Source of the DNA: JAUVDZ01 sp042568205
GTDB taxonomy: Bacteria; Patescibacteriota; Gracilibacteria; UBA1369; PNNO01
Reading direction: 5' to 3'
Length of the DNA: 10,103 bases
Assembly (NCBI GenBank): GCA_042568205.1
Contig: JBHPJE010000024.1
Coordinates: 1 to 10,103, forward strand
How positions within the stretch are numbered: position 1 is the stretch's first letter; each line of letters begins with the position of its first letter. The notes under the pieces were generated by a model. That model ran no database searches and was not told the DNA's origin. It worked only from the letters and a program-made list of their open reading frames with translations. A program made the position numbers and the translations under genes. Shown here piece after piece: positions 6,001 to 9,930 of this stretch.

Positions 6001-8390
6001 GTAATGTTGGACAATTATTAATTAATGGATTGCCTGGTGAAGAATCTGAATCATTTACAATTCTTGTAACTGTTGATTCTTCTACAACTGCTCCATTTAC
6101 AGCACGTGTAGACATTACTGATACAGATCAAACTGATCCAAATGAAGATAATGATTTTGATACAGAAGAAACTGGTGTTGAAGTTGAAATTGACCTTTCA
6201 GTATTAAAAGATGATGAAATTGATCCGCTGGTTTCTGGTGAAAATCAATTCTATTCAATTACTGTATTTAATGAAGGACCTAGTGATGCTTCTGGATACA
6301 CAATTGAAGACGATCTGCCTGCTGAGGTAACATTTATTTCAGCTGATTCACCTTGTACTGAAAACGCTGGTACAGTTACATGTGTTATGGGGCCACTTGA
6401 AGCTGGCAAAGACACTACGATAAATATTGAAGTTAATGTAACGCAAGGTACTAGAGGATTTATTAATAATCCAGTTGTCCTTATTGATGTATTAGATCCT
6501 GAAACAAATAAAGATAATAATGATGATGACGAAGACACTTTAGTTATTGGTCCTGAATTAGGTTCATCTAAAGTTGAAGATGATGAAGACAACGTTGTTG
6601 TTAGAGGACAGGCTGTTACATATACAATTACTCTAATTAATAATGGTGAAACTTCTGCTACTAATGTTTCAGTCTATGACGATTTAGACGACTTATTAGA
6701 ATTAACAGTCCAAAATTTACACAATATAGATATTGGAGATGGATGTTCTGGAGAGTATGTAGATAATTCAACTGCTGACCCTGCAATCCTTGATATTCAG
6801 GGGATGATAGTTGAAACTTATCCAGAAAATTCTGGATGTGTAATTACATTTACTGCTGATGTTGTTCAAACAGTTCAGGATGGAAGTGTAATTCCAAACT
6901 CTGCAGTAGTATCATTTAATGAAGGTCCGGATCAATATCCTGCTTCAGATGATCTATATGTAAGAGAAAGACGTGGAGACGACGATGATGACGACGACGA
7001 TGATGGTGACGACGATGATGACGACGTACCTCCACCACCAAAACCAACTCCTGAAGAGACATGTCTTGAATATAATCCAGACAGAAAAATCGATTATATC
7101 GACAATCCTGAAATCTGGACAAAAGATTATGTAGACTTCTTAAGTAGAGTATATCTAACTGATAAAGTTCAATATATTATCAGTGGTGATGGTTCATTAT
7201 ATGGTGAACATTCTGCAACAGATAACACTACTATTAGACCAATCGCACCTACGAATAGATTTGAAACTGTAAAGATCGCTCTTACTTCATTCTGTATACC
7301 AATCTACAAAGGAAATGAAAGAGTTGTAGCTGGTGAAGAATTTGGAGCAAGGCCTGATTTTCCAGACTTCCCACGTTCAGGAATAATGCCTGATGCTCGA
7401 TATGATTGGGTGAAAAAGAACGATTTAGATTTCATTTTAGATGTAATGTATACAGCTTACGACCATGGAATTATCGATGGTAGAATCGAGACTGATCCTG
7501 CAAAGTTGATAAATCCTGCAGCGAATGTGGAAGCTCAGGCACAGTGGGATGATCTAATAAGACGTGCTGAAATACTTAAAGTATTCGTTAATGCAGCTGA
7601 TTATGATACAAAGAACAGCTTCATGTATGCACAGGATGAATTACAGGAATTCGCTGATTATCATGGAACTACTGTTGATGCATTAACTCCGGATCAAATC
7701 CTTGAAGCAGCAATCAACAAATGGGGGACATTCTACTATGATGCATACCCTAATGCTTGGTATGCACAATACATCCCAATGGTAGTTAAAAACCGAATTG
7801 TGGCTGATGTATGTATGCCATTACATGTAATCGAAGATCCTCTTTATGATTACCCTGCTGAATATGCTGATGAATATAGCTTCAGAGATGATGCTGCAGC
7901 TTACGATTGTAATCAATTAGCTGAAGATATTTGTATCCCTGCTAGTGTTACTATTGCTGACCCTACTGATGAAAGAGCTATTAGAGATTTAGCAGAAACA
8001 GAAGGTATTGATTGTGAACAAGCTGACGAAGATACTCAAATATTAAACTTCCCACCTGCTAGATTTACATTTGCTGATAATCCTGCCGTAAGAGGTGAAG
8101 TATTCGCCCTTGATGCACGAATGATCTGGTTAACTGCAGCAACTAGCTTTGTTAACAGACACTCTAATCGAAATATGAAGAACACAGAATTATTGAAAGT
8201 TCTTAAAACTCAATTAGAAGACAACGAAAGATCAGAGTTCTTATTCGCAATTGAAATGCTTGTTAGTTTATGGGATGACGATGAAGAAGCAACAGAAGAA
8301 CCTACTGAAGAACCAGAAGTTGAAGAAGTGGCATCTGATGTTGGTTCGCGAGATTTCTTCTCATCATTCTTTCATGTTCTAGGATTCTAA
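1..8390 (+). CDS. Giant modular SLH-anchored surface protein (RTX / DUF4215 / Calx-beta / DUF11), 5' truncated
   Basis: The frame is open from the window edge (first full codon at 3) to TAA at 8388-8390, at least 2795 residues; residue n begins at nucleotide 3n. The first visible residues, VTVAVFFISSANS, look like the end of a signal-peptide core, so the true start probably lies shortly upstream. Order (residues): RTX nonapeptides 54-198; poly-Asp linkers 215-237; HTSCSxPI domain 244-341; DUF4215 repeats and CH[AR]TxS modules 350-552 and 774-862; two Calx-beta repeats 556-773; unassigned beta-rich domain about 870-1045; ten DUF11 repeats 1046-2325; poly-Asp/Pro linker 2326-2350; three SLH-like domains 2362-2711; acidic tail ending in aromatics. 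Family knowledge says RTX, Calx-beta and EF-like loops bind calcium, DUF11 forms extracellular beta-sandwich stalks, and SLH binds cell-wall polymer. I infer a long exported, wall-attached stalk or adhesin; no catalytic motif is visible. It ends just before a strong terminator. The exact ligand is unknown. Confidence 0.93.
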   Translation, partial: VTVAVFFISSANSIEIPECDGQTATIYVNSLTGKVVGGPNDGDTYTAGSTILKGTDGADVIVGTPDGDKIKAEKGDDLICALDGDNNVDGDKGDDTVFAGDGDDDIETGDGDDVIYAGNGDNQVHGGKDNDKIFTGDGDDQVNAYKGDDLVCTYGGNDKIYGGDGNDKLDANGGTSDWISGQNNYDRCNGGEFTIGCELNEEITECSEYTPPQGDDDDDDDDDGPPPADDDDDDDDGECDCDGKITDLTLKYLGSEAVYISVVQKKDSVTVYSGTVQPDQEFSFAGTDKGTLSTEIHIYVNGFNVTQIHTSCSVPIEIGMQFGEFLVVDGYSKNNGQLCGCEGPECDSDPECGDGTQDPGEQCDDGNLDNDDGCNEFCEIEEPEPECGDGNLDDGEQCDDGNLDNDDGCNEFCEIERADDDDDDDDDPYCGDKHVDEGEECDDGNNEQNDECTNQCKEQLAICHATNSDAHPYNFLWVSKTAQDGGGHDDHSGHEKDIIPITDLNNDGVLDEDDCNLFDEPECGDGDLDDGEQCDDGNNANGDGCNEFCEIEDDEIYVSISDAVPVVEGNISEFTVTLSNPSTSSVTVNYETVDGTAEAALDYTSQSGTITFVPGEVTMIIGVNTLVDSIYENTEDFNVNLSNPVNVIIIDDSGVGTIIDEDELPTVSISDAVPLPTLEGNDAVFTVTLSNPSTSPVTVNYDTVDGTAEAGLDYTSQSGTITFNPGEVTKTIIVSTIVDSIYENIEDFYANISNPVNATILDDSGIGSIVDEEPYCGDGIQNQGEQCDDGNNNNGDGCNEFCEIEDEDKIQLCHRTGSEEHPWVLHEVSRNSVDFQGHGEHEEDIIPVLDFDNDGDIDEDDCGRADNQCHDIVVNFGALYHGELFDEQYGPVGIHGSASAYDGRPNQLIIFDTNQTGTTDPDLEVEIGNAVIIPENLTDDSPADGLVDTPNDSAAGGVHVFTFDHLRDIKSFVYVDKDSDAAGTATAYDEFHNPIETVPIPNGGDGSVQVVTMTATGAASLEIDVTESGAITGLDLECTPPYEENADLGIVKTDSETPQNPIFAGDQFDYTLEITNYGPDASTGYTVVDTLPAGVTLVSANSTSGSCVEGPVGTIVCTMNALSVGPTATINITVEVDPGASGLITNYSEITSTNEVDPNPENDEDDEDTTIVVETDFAIEKTANLDSVVAGADNLTYYLSVTNNGPSDSTGYSVVDTLPAGTTFLSSNPSCTEAPTGTITCDMGPLAAGETLATPIEITVHVESYASPNEDLYNEATVYPNETDPNPDDNTDDETTPVNTNADLGIEISDNPDPVAAGGTLTYTLEITNHGPSDAPSYTVTHNLPQIPVPVSFVSAVPADAGNCSYSSGVVLCNLFNLSANDSPPGNNVTTVTVTVTVDPATPAGDIYSTATVGSTTPDSNSSNNEDDETTTVEEVIDLAVSISDTKDPVVAGVDTFDYEIEIVNNGPSDAREYTIENEIPAGISYEGYSSFDGTCTVLAQLVTCDMEPLPASGPGSTHYITINVSVDEDAEAGTVYDDVEAIPHVGQTDTNMVNNEDEEPTDIVEEVDFLIEKTDSPDPVVAGETISYTLKVTNEGPSDSEGSQIVDTLPNAVSFISSPDCTHSAGEVTCDLGPLAKDEFVTVSILVVVDSDAPSSINNVAVVTPDEEDIDTSNNRAEEPTQVEREADLSITKTDDEDQLDTIYVGDTFHYYLDIHNHGPSDINGYDVFDDLPPEVSFVSSVPDAPCSEGPVGTVHCSMPALAADADAQIEITVLVDSYPQAGYVHNDARVDFSEDPNPDNDEDDEDTDIDPSSDLAVLLTDNPDPVYAGNDYDYTLEVTNNGPVNSTGSVTRVTLPPEVGFESADPRCTYSAGVVECTATAIAVTGSEEFLITVSTDPSYVGLVSANAVIHSTNELDNNPSNDSEGEDTFIQLLTDLGVTINDNPDPVVAGTQLTYDVVVTNHGPSNSTGSEIEITLPSEVSFDSAAGCSHSTGVVTCNVGQLLINGLPGEESESFTILVTVDSSTTAPFTARVDITDTDQTDPNEDNDFDTEETGVEVEIDLSVLKDDEIDPLVSGENQFYSITVFNEGPSDASGYTIEDDLPAEVTFISADSPCTENAGTVTCVMGPLEAGKDTTINIEVNVTQGTRGFINNPVVLIDVLDPETNKDNNDDDEDTLVIGPELGSSKVEDDEDNVVVRGQAVTYTITLINNGETSATNVSVYDDLDDLLELTVQNLHNIDIGDGCSGEYVDNSTADPAILDIQGMIVETYPENSGCVITFTADVVQTVQDGSVIPNSAVVSFNEGPDQYPASDDLYVRERRGDDDDDDDDDGDDDDDDVPPPPKPTPEETCLEYNPDRKIDYIDNPEIWTKDYVDFLSRVYLTDKVQYIISGDGSLYGEHSATDNTTIRPIAPTNRFETVKIALTSFCIPIYKGNERVVAGEEFGARPDFPDFPRSGIMPDARYDWVKKNDLDFILDVMYTAYDHGIIDGRIETDPAKLINPAANVEAQAQWDDLIRRAEILKVFVNAADYDTKNSFMYAQDELQEFADYHGTTVDALTPDQILEAAINKWGTFYYDAYPNAWYAQYIPMVVKNRIVADVCMPLHVIEDPLYDYPAEYADEYSFRDDAAAYDCNQLAEDICIPASVTIADPTDERAIRDLAETEGIDCEQADEDTQILNFPPARFTFADNPAVRGEVFALDARMIWLTAATSFVNRHSNRNMKNTELLKVLKTQLEDNERSEFLFAIEMLVSLWDDDEEATEEPTEEPEVEEVASDVGSRDFFSSFFHVLGF
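3..62 (+). other. C-terminal part of probable signal peptide
   Basis: The first 13 residues visible are hydrophobic to small (VTVAVFFISSANS) and are followed by polar IEIPECDGQT. This fits the end of a Sec signal-peptide core plus a small-residue cleavage zone around SSANS. The n-region and start codon are outside the window, so cleavage and start cannot be fixed. Export is also implied by the calcium-binding, cysteine-rich and SLH-like modules downstream. Confidence 0.6.
162..594 (+). repeat. RTX / hemolysin-type calcium-binding nonapeptide array
   Basis: About 14 consecutive nine-residue repeats of the type G-G/D-x-G-[DN]-D-x-[IVL]-x, for example GDGDDDIET, GDGDDVIYA, GDGDDQVNA, YGGNDKIYG, GDGNDKLDA. 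The period is 27 bases. The array ends with the cysteine-bearing closure DRCNGG...GCE, which is common after such domains in secreted bacterial proteins. Family knowledge: each pair of turns binds Ca2+ and folds as a parallel beta-roll only outside the cell. Several repeats are imperfect (LDGDNNVDG, GKDNDKIFT), so not every calcium site need be intact. Confidence 0.88.
645..710 (+). repeat. Poly-aspartate linker pair (9 Asp, Gly-Pro-rich spacer, 8 Asp)
   Basis: Nine Asp codons (645-671), then GPPPA, then eight Asp codons (687-710). GAC and GAT are mixed in irregular order (9 GAC, 8 GAT here). The tract separates the RTX roll from the following cysteine-bearing domain and probably acts as an extended, charged spacer. 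A similar Asp tract lies at 1257-1283 and another pair at 6978-7025. Confidence 0.9.
732..1025 (+). other. HTSCSxPI-motif domain (resembles DUF7467)
   Basis: Residues 244-341 form a beta-rich segment starting KITDLTLKYLG. It contains the marker TQIHTSCSVPIEIGMQFGEF (HTSC at 927-938) and ends at the vicinal cysteines of LCGCEG. The HTSCSxPI...G..FG.F.V pattern recurs in secreted bacterial modular proteins; I recall it as DUF7467, but that name is from memory. Function is unknown. It sits between poly-Asp linkers and the DUF4215 repeats. Confidence 0.55.
1050..1145 (+). repeat. DUF4215 cysteine-rich repeat, copy 1
   Basis: Encodes PECGDGTQDPGEQCDDGN, then the second half DDGCNEFCEIE. The pattern CGDG-x4-GEQCDDGN-x4-DGC-x3-C is the DUF4215 / Myxococcus cysteine-rich repeat, a small extracellular module expected to be held by disulfides and probably to bind metal through its Asp residues. 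Its 3' 66 bases are identical to copy 2. Confidence 0.9.
1155..1250 (+). repeat. DUF4215 cysteine-rich repeat, copy 2
   Basis: Same pattern as copy 1 (PECGDGNLDDGEQCDDGN, then DDGCNEFCEIE), 105 bases downstream. Positions 1185-1250 repeat 1080-1145 without a mismatch, which marks a recent tandem duplication. It is followed directly by Arg-Ala and a nine-Asp tract. Confidence 0.9.
1257..1283 (+). repeat. Poly-aspartate linker (9 Asp)
   Basis: Nine Asp codons in a row, four GAC and five GAT, between DUF4215 copies 2 and 3. It has the same style as the tracts at 645-710 and 6978-7025 and probably serves as a flexible, strongly acidic hinge between extracellular modules. Confidence 0.9.
1284..1547 (+). 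repeat. Supermodule A: DUF4215 + CHATxS domain + EF-hand-like loop
   Basis: Begins with PYCGD (divergent DUF4215, ECTNQC at its end). Then comes ICHATNSDAHPYNFLWVS, a His-rich GHDDHSGHEKDIIP stretch, and an EF-hand-like loop DLNNDGVLDEDDC (1509-1547). The CH[AR]T[GN]S...HP...GH..H..DIIP pattern recurs in secreted bacterial proteins, function unknown; the loop has the D-x-[DN]-x-D-G spacing of calcium loops. The same order of parts recurs at 2322-2588. Confidence 0.75.
1563..1658 (+). repeat. DUF4215 cysteine-rich repeat, copy 4
   Basis: Encodes PECGDGDLDDGEQCDDGN followed by GDGCNEFCEIE, a standard DUF4215 unit with all four cysteines. At the protein level it is closest to copy 2. It directly precedes the two Calx-beta repeats. 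Confidence 0.9.
1668..1994 (+). repeat. Calx-beta repeat 1
   Basis: Shows the family pattern: VSISDA...VEGN, FTVTLSNPS, VTVNYETVDGTA, DYTSQSGTITF-x-PGE, ENTEDFNVNLSNP and a closing DDSGVGTIIDED. Calx-beta is an immunoglobulin-like calcium-binding fold found in long extracellular adhesins. An internal 118-base stretch is nearly identical to the second copy. Confidence 0.9.
1998..2318 (+). repeat. Calx-beta repeat 2
   Basis: Second copy, starting TVSISDAVPLPTLEGND, with VTVNYDTVDGTA, DYTSQSGTITF-x-PGE, ENIEDFYANISNP and DDSGIGSIVDEE. It keeps the acidic residues expected to bind calcium. Positions 2054-2171 match 1721-1838 with five differences, offset by 111 codons. Confidence 0.9.
2322..2588 (+). 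repeat. Supermodule B: DUF4215 + CHRTGS domain + EF-hand-like loop
   Basis: PYCGDGIQNQGEQCDDGN...DGCNEFCEIE (DUF4215 copy 5, 2322-2417) is followed by LCHRTGSEEHPWVLHEVS, then GHGEHEEDIIP and the loop DFDNDGDIDEDDC. It has the same order of parts and nearly the same length as supermodule A at 1284-1547 (89 against 88 residues). Binding of calcium at the loop is inferred from its D-x-D-x-D-G pattern. Confidence 0.75.
2610..3137 (+). other. Unassigned beta-rich extracellular domain
   Basis: Runs from HDIVVNFGALYHGELFDEQY to ITGLDLECTPPYEEN. Visible marks are IIFDTN...GTDPDL, NAVIIPEN, a central DTPNDSAAGGVHVFTFD, and late beta strands ending DVTESGAITGLDLEC. This style is seen in lectin-like or PEP-CTERM-type secreted proteins, where such beta-sandwiches may bind glycans; that is an impression, not an assignment. 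It links the cysteine/calcium head to the DUF11 stalk. Confidence 0.5.
3138..6977 (+). repeat. Array of ten DUF11 (B_ant_repeat) domains
   Basis: Repeat starts are at 3138, 3525, 3906, 4311, 4704, 5064, 5445, 5811, 6189 and 6552. Repeats 1-9 follow [AITS]DL-x-[IV]...D-P-[VL]-x-[AS]-G-x-x-x-x-Y-x-[LIV]-x-[VI]-x-N-x-GPS, then a LP-x-[EAG]-V strand, a CX8-9C pair, and a closing acidic NDEDDEDT-like stretch. Each is about 119-135 residues. The tenth (PELGSSKVEDDEDN...) is divergent and lacks GPS and the short cysteine pair. DUF11 repeats build stiff extracellular stalks in bacterial and archaeal surface proteins; here they form nearly half the visible protein and would lift the head away from the SLH anchor. 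Confidence 0.92.
6978..7061 (+). repeat. Poly-Asp (9 + 6) and Pro-rich linker before the SLH-like region
   Basis: Nine Asp codons (6978-7004), one Gly, six Asp codons (7008-7025), then VPPPPKPTPEE. GAC outnumbers GAT (9 to 6), unlike the neighbouring DUF11 repeats. A Pro-rich spacer just before a wall-binding region is typical of surface proteins and probably spans the cell-wall/S-layer gap. Confidence 0.9.
7086..8132 (+). other. C-terminal region with three divergent SLH-like domains
   Basis: Domain 1 (7086-7317): IDYIDNPEIWTKDYVDFLSR ... TNRFETVKIALTSF. Domain 2 (about 7332-7604): YDWVKKNDLDFILDVMYTAY, DHGIIDG, then RRAEILKVFVNAA at 7560-7598, the clearest SLH signature. Domain 3 (about 7731-8132): AYPNAWYAQYIPMVVKNRIV and, much later, NPAVRGEVFALDARMIW. 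Each follows the SLH scheme F-x-D ... W-x-x-x-[YF]-[IV] ... G-I ... [TR]-R-x-E-[FIV]. Family knowledge: three SLH domains bind pyruvylated wall polymer and anchor S-layer proteins. Domain 3 has an insertion of about 80 residues between its halves. Assignment rests on motifs only; domains 1 and 3 are weak. Confidence 0.72.
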
Positions 8391-8407
8391 TCCTTACAAA
8401 GTAATAA

Positions 8408-8441
8408 AAAAAGCCCTGGCCTTAACTGGCTGGGGCTTTTT
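8408..8441. terminator. Bidirectional rho-independent terminator between convergent genes
   Basis: A 14-pair stem AAAAAGCCCTGGCC / GGCTGGGGCTTTTT (two G-U wobbles in RNA) encloses the six-base loop TTAACT. Seven A (8406-8412) precede the stem and five T (8437-8441) close it, so a U-tract is made on either strand. It starts 17 bases after the stop of the surface-protein gene and two bases after the stop of the minus-strand aminotransferase gene, so it can serve both. Confidence 0.93.
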
Positions 8442-8443
8442 GT

Positions 8444-9751
8444 TTATTGATCTAAAACCTGCATAACTTTTTTCACAAAGAAATCTTTGTGCATTGGATC
8501 TCCTAAAGGCCAAATATTAATTCTTTCACCAACTGTAACTATTTGGTTTTCACCAGCATTTAATCCACCAGCAATTTCAGGTGGCAAGCATCTAAAAATA
8601 CCACTAGTGTTATCACCAAATAATGGAGCAAGGTCAGTTCCTTGAAGTGCAGCATTTACTCTATCCCTAACATATCCTAGGTATTGATTCAAAACTTGAA
8701 CTTCTTGTAAGAATCCAAGATTTCCTGATAATTTGCTCATTAATTTTGCACCATCAGGATTAGTTCCGATCCCTGCAGCTCTTTGAGCTCCAGCAAATGC
8801 TTTTCTTAGTTTATCTGTATCAGCTAGCTCACCAGGTGTACCCGTTAAAGTATTTTTATAACTTGGAGTTCCTCGATAATTTCCTGTTTTTGAAAAAGAA
8901 GTATAAAAGAATGCTGTTACTCCATCGTCAATTAACTGTTGCATTAATGGATATGGTTCAAGTACATCACCCTTTAAACCCTTGTATGCAATATCACCAA
9001 AATAGACAATATGATCTTTGAATTCTTCTAGAATTCCACTCAATTCTGGATTTAGCTTAGTATCCCTATCAAAACCAGATGCATTATTATTTCTTTCTTG
9101 GTCTATAAAGAGCCCAACCCTACCTTCTCTTTGAATTTCTTTAAAAGCTACCCATATTGATTCTAAGTCTTGCTCTCCATCTATTTGAACCTCAGGTATT
9201 TCCACAATTTCCATATCACCACCTTTCAACTGACAATCATCTACAAATTCTGTATGACCTGAATATTTATATTTTGCTGGCAATACAACTCTACTAATAG
9301 GCTTTCCCATAAGTTTTGGAACGATTGTTTGCATTCTAGCTAAAGCTTGCATTAAATTATCAACTTGGATAGTAGCAATAGTCTCCGGATCTACTTCAAA
9401 TAACCTCCTCATCGTTTCTCTAGCTTGTTCGTGTACAAATTGACCAAATGCCTCATTAGTACGAAATCCTCCTCTAAATTGTTCGTTTTGCATACTTCTC
9501 CAAACATTGTCTAGAGTAGGAGAGTTATAAGGATCACCTGCTTTTCCTTTTTGTTGAATTACACTTAAAGGCAATGCATTAGGATCTCCCCCTTGTTGTC
9601 TTAGAAGTTCATTGTATTCTTCAACAGCTTCTTCTGGGGGTACAAACATTAGGCCTTGTCCAAGATAAAGACTATCTACCTCTGCTTTATCTAATAATGC
9701 TTTTTTAGTTTTTGATTCTGGGATACTTGATGGGACTGTGTCTAATTCCAT
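8444..9751 (-). CDS. Divergent aspartate/aromatic-type aminotransferase (class I/II, PLP fold type I)
   Basis: 435 residues, near the roughly 400 usual for the family. Motif alignment to aspartate aminotransferase: LYLGQG (28-33) fits the N-terminal INLGVG segment; NNNASGFD (221-228) fits HNPTGVD with N223 for N194; GDIAYKGL (252-259) fits D-x-AYQG with D253 for D222 (PLP ring nitrogen) and Y256 for Y225; TSFSKTGNYRG (284-294) fits SxxKxxxLYxxR with S285 and K288 as Schiff-base lysine; VGERINI (407-413) fits SGRVNV with R410 for R386 (substrate carboxylate). Expected reaction: PLP-dependent amino transfer from an amino acid to a 2-oxoacid in the cytoplasm. The phosphate-binding stretch after K288 is about three residues short, so substrate range cannot be called. 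ATG at 9749-9751 leaves a normal N-terminus; no Shine-Dalgarno is evident. It is convergent with the surface-protein gene and appears monocistronic. Confidence 0.78.
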   Translation of the reverse strand: MELDTVPSSIPESKTKKALLDKAEVDSLYLGQGLMFVPPEEAVEEYNELLRQQGGDPNALPLSVIQQKGKAGDPYNSPTLDNVWRSMQNEQFRGGFRTNEAFGQFVHEQARETMRRLFEVDPETIATIQVDNLMQALARMQTIVPKLMGKPISRVVLPAKYKYSGHTEFVDDCQLKGGDMEIVEIPEVQIDGEQDLESIWVAFKEIQREGRVGLFIDQERNNNASGFDRDTKLNPELSGILEEFKDHIVYFGDIAYKGLKGDVLEPYPLMQQLIDDGVTAFFYTSFSKTGNYRGTPSYKNTLTGTPGELADTDKLRKAFAGAQRAAGIGTNPDGAKLMSKLSGNLGFLQEVQVLNQYLGYVRDRVNAALQGTDLAPLFGDNTSGIFRCLPPEIAGGLNAGENQIVTVGERINIWPLGDPMHKDFFVKKVMQVLDQ

Positions 9752-9779
9752 GTGAAAAAGTTAGTTAATTTAAGGGTAA

Positions 9780-9809
9780 ATTTAAGCATAACTAAAATGC
9801 TTATGTCAA
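9780..9809 (-). promoter_or_regulatory. Putative sigma70 promoter of the aminotransferase gene
   Basis: Reading the minus strand: a perfect -35 TTGACA (9804-9809), an 18-base spacer, and -10 TTAAAT (9780-9785, four of six matches). Transcription would start near 9773, about 22 bases before the ATG. The leader is A/T-rich with no clear ribosome-binding site. The spacer is exactly filled by an inverted repeat. Confidence 0.6.
9783..9803. promoter_or_regulatory. Candidate operator: perfect 7-7-7 inverted repeat in promoter spacer
   Basis: TAAGCAT (9783-9789) and ATGCTTA (9797-9803) are perfect reverse complements separated by seven bases. The 21-base element abuts the -35 box and overlaps the first bases of the -10 box, a position where a bound dimeric repressor would block RNA polymerase. 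No regulator is identifiable in the window; in AT-rich DNA chance symmetry is possible. Confidence 0.4.
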
Positions 9810-9899
9810 ATCCTAGCCTGTAGGAATATACCTATATCAAAAATGACTGCAAATTTGATACAGCACTAAAACATCTCTCCCCATCGCTAGTTCCGTTCC

Positions 9900-9929
9900 A
9901 AAAAAAGAGCCACGCATTCGCGTGTTTCT
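9900..9929 (-). terminator. Rho-independent terminator of tRNA-Lys
   Basis: On the minus strand, just past the tRNA 3' end, CACGC and GCGTG (9924-9920 and 9915-9911) pair around loop GAAT. The stem extends with one mismatch through G-U and A/G-C/T pairs, and is followed by GCTC and seven T (9906-9900). The stem is short but GC-rich. It separates the tRNA from the aminotransferase gene. Confidence 0.72.
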
Positions 9930-9930
9930 G

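Noticed and set aside
6251..7122. Minus-strand frames opposite DUF11 and the poly-Asp linker
   Set aside because: Shadows of the plus-strand gene; Ser/His/Arg-rich stretches are the complement of Asp codons.
342..8390. GTG at 342 as the start of the giant gene
   Set aside because: The frame is open back to position 3, and the upstream 113 codons encode matching RTX repeats and a signal-peptide-like end, so the gene begins before the window.
8797..9021. Plus-strand 74-residue frame inside the aminotransferase gene
   Set aside because: Antisense to conserved active-site motifs of a well-supported gene; no domain and no start signals.
9825..9852. Second possible minus-strand promoter (TTGCAG, 16-base spacer, TATATT)
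   Set aside because: The -35 box matches only three of six bases and it is further from the gene than the TTGACA promoter; kept as a weak alternative only.
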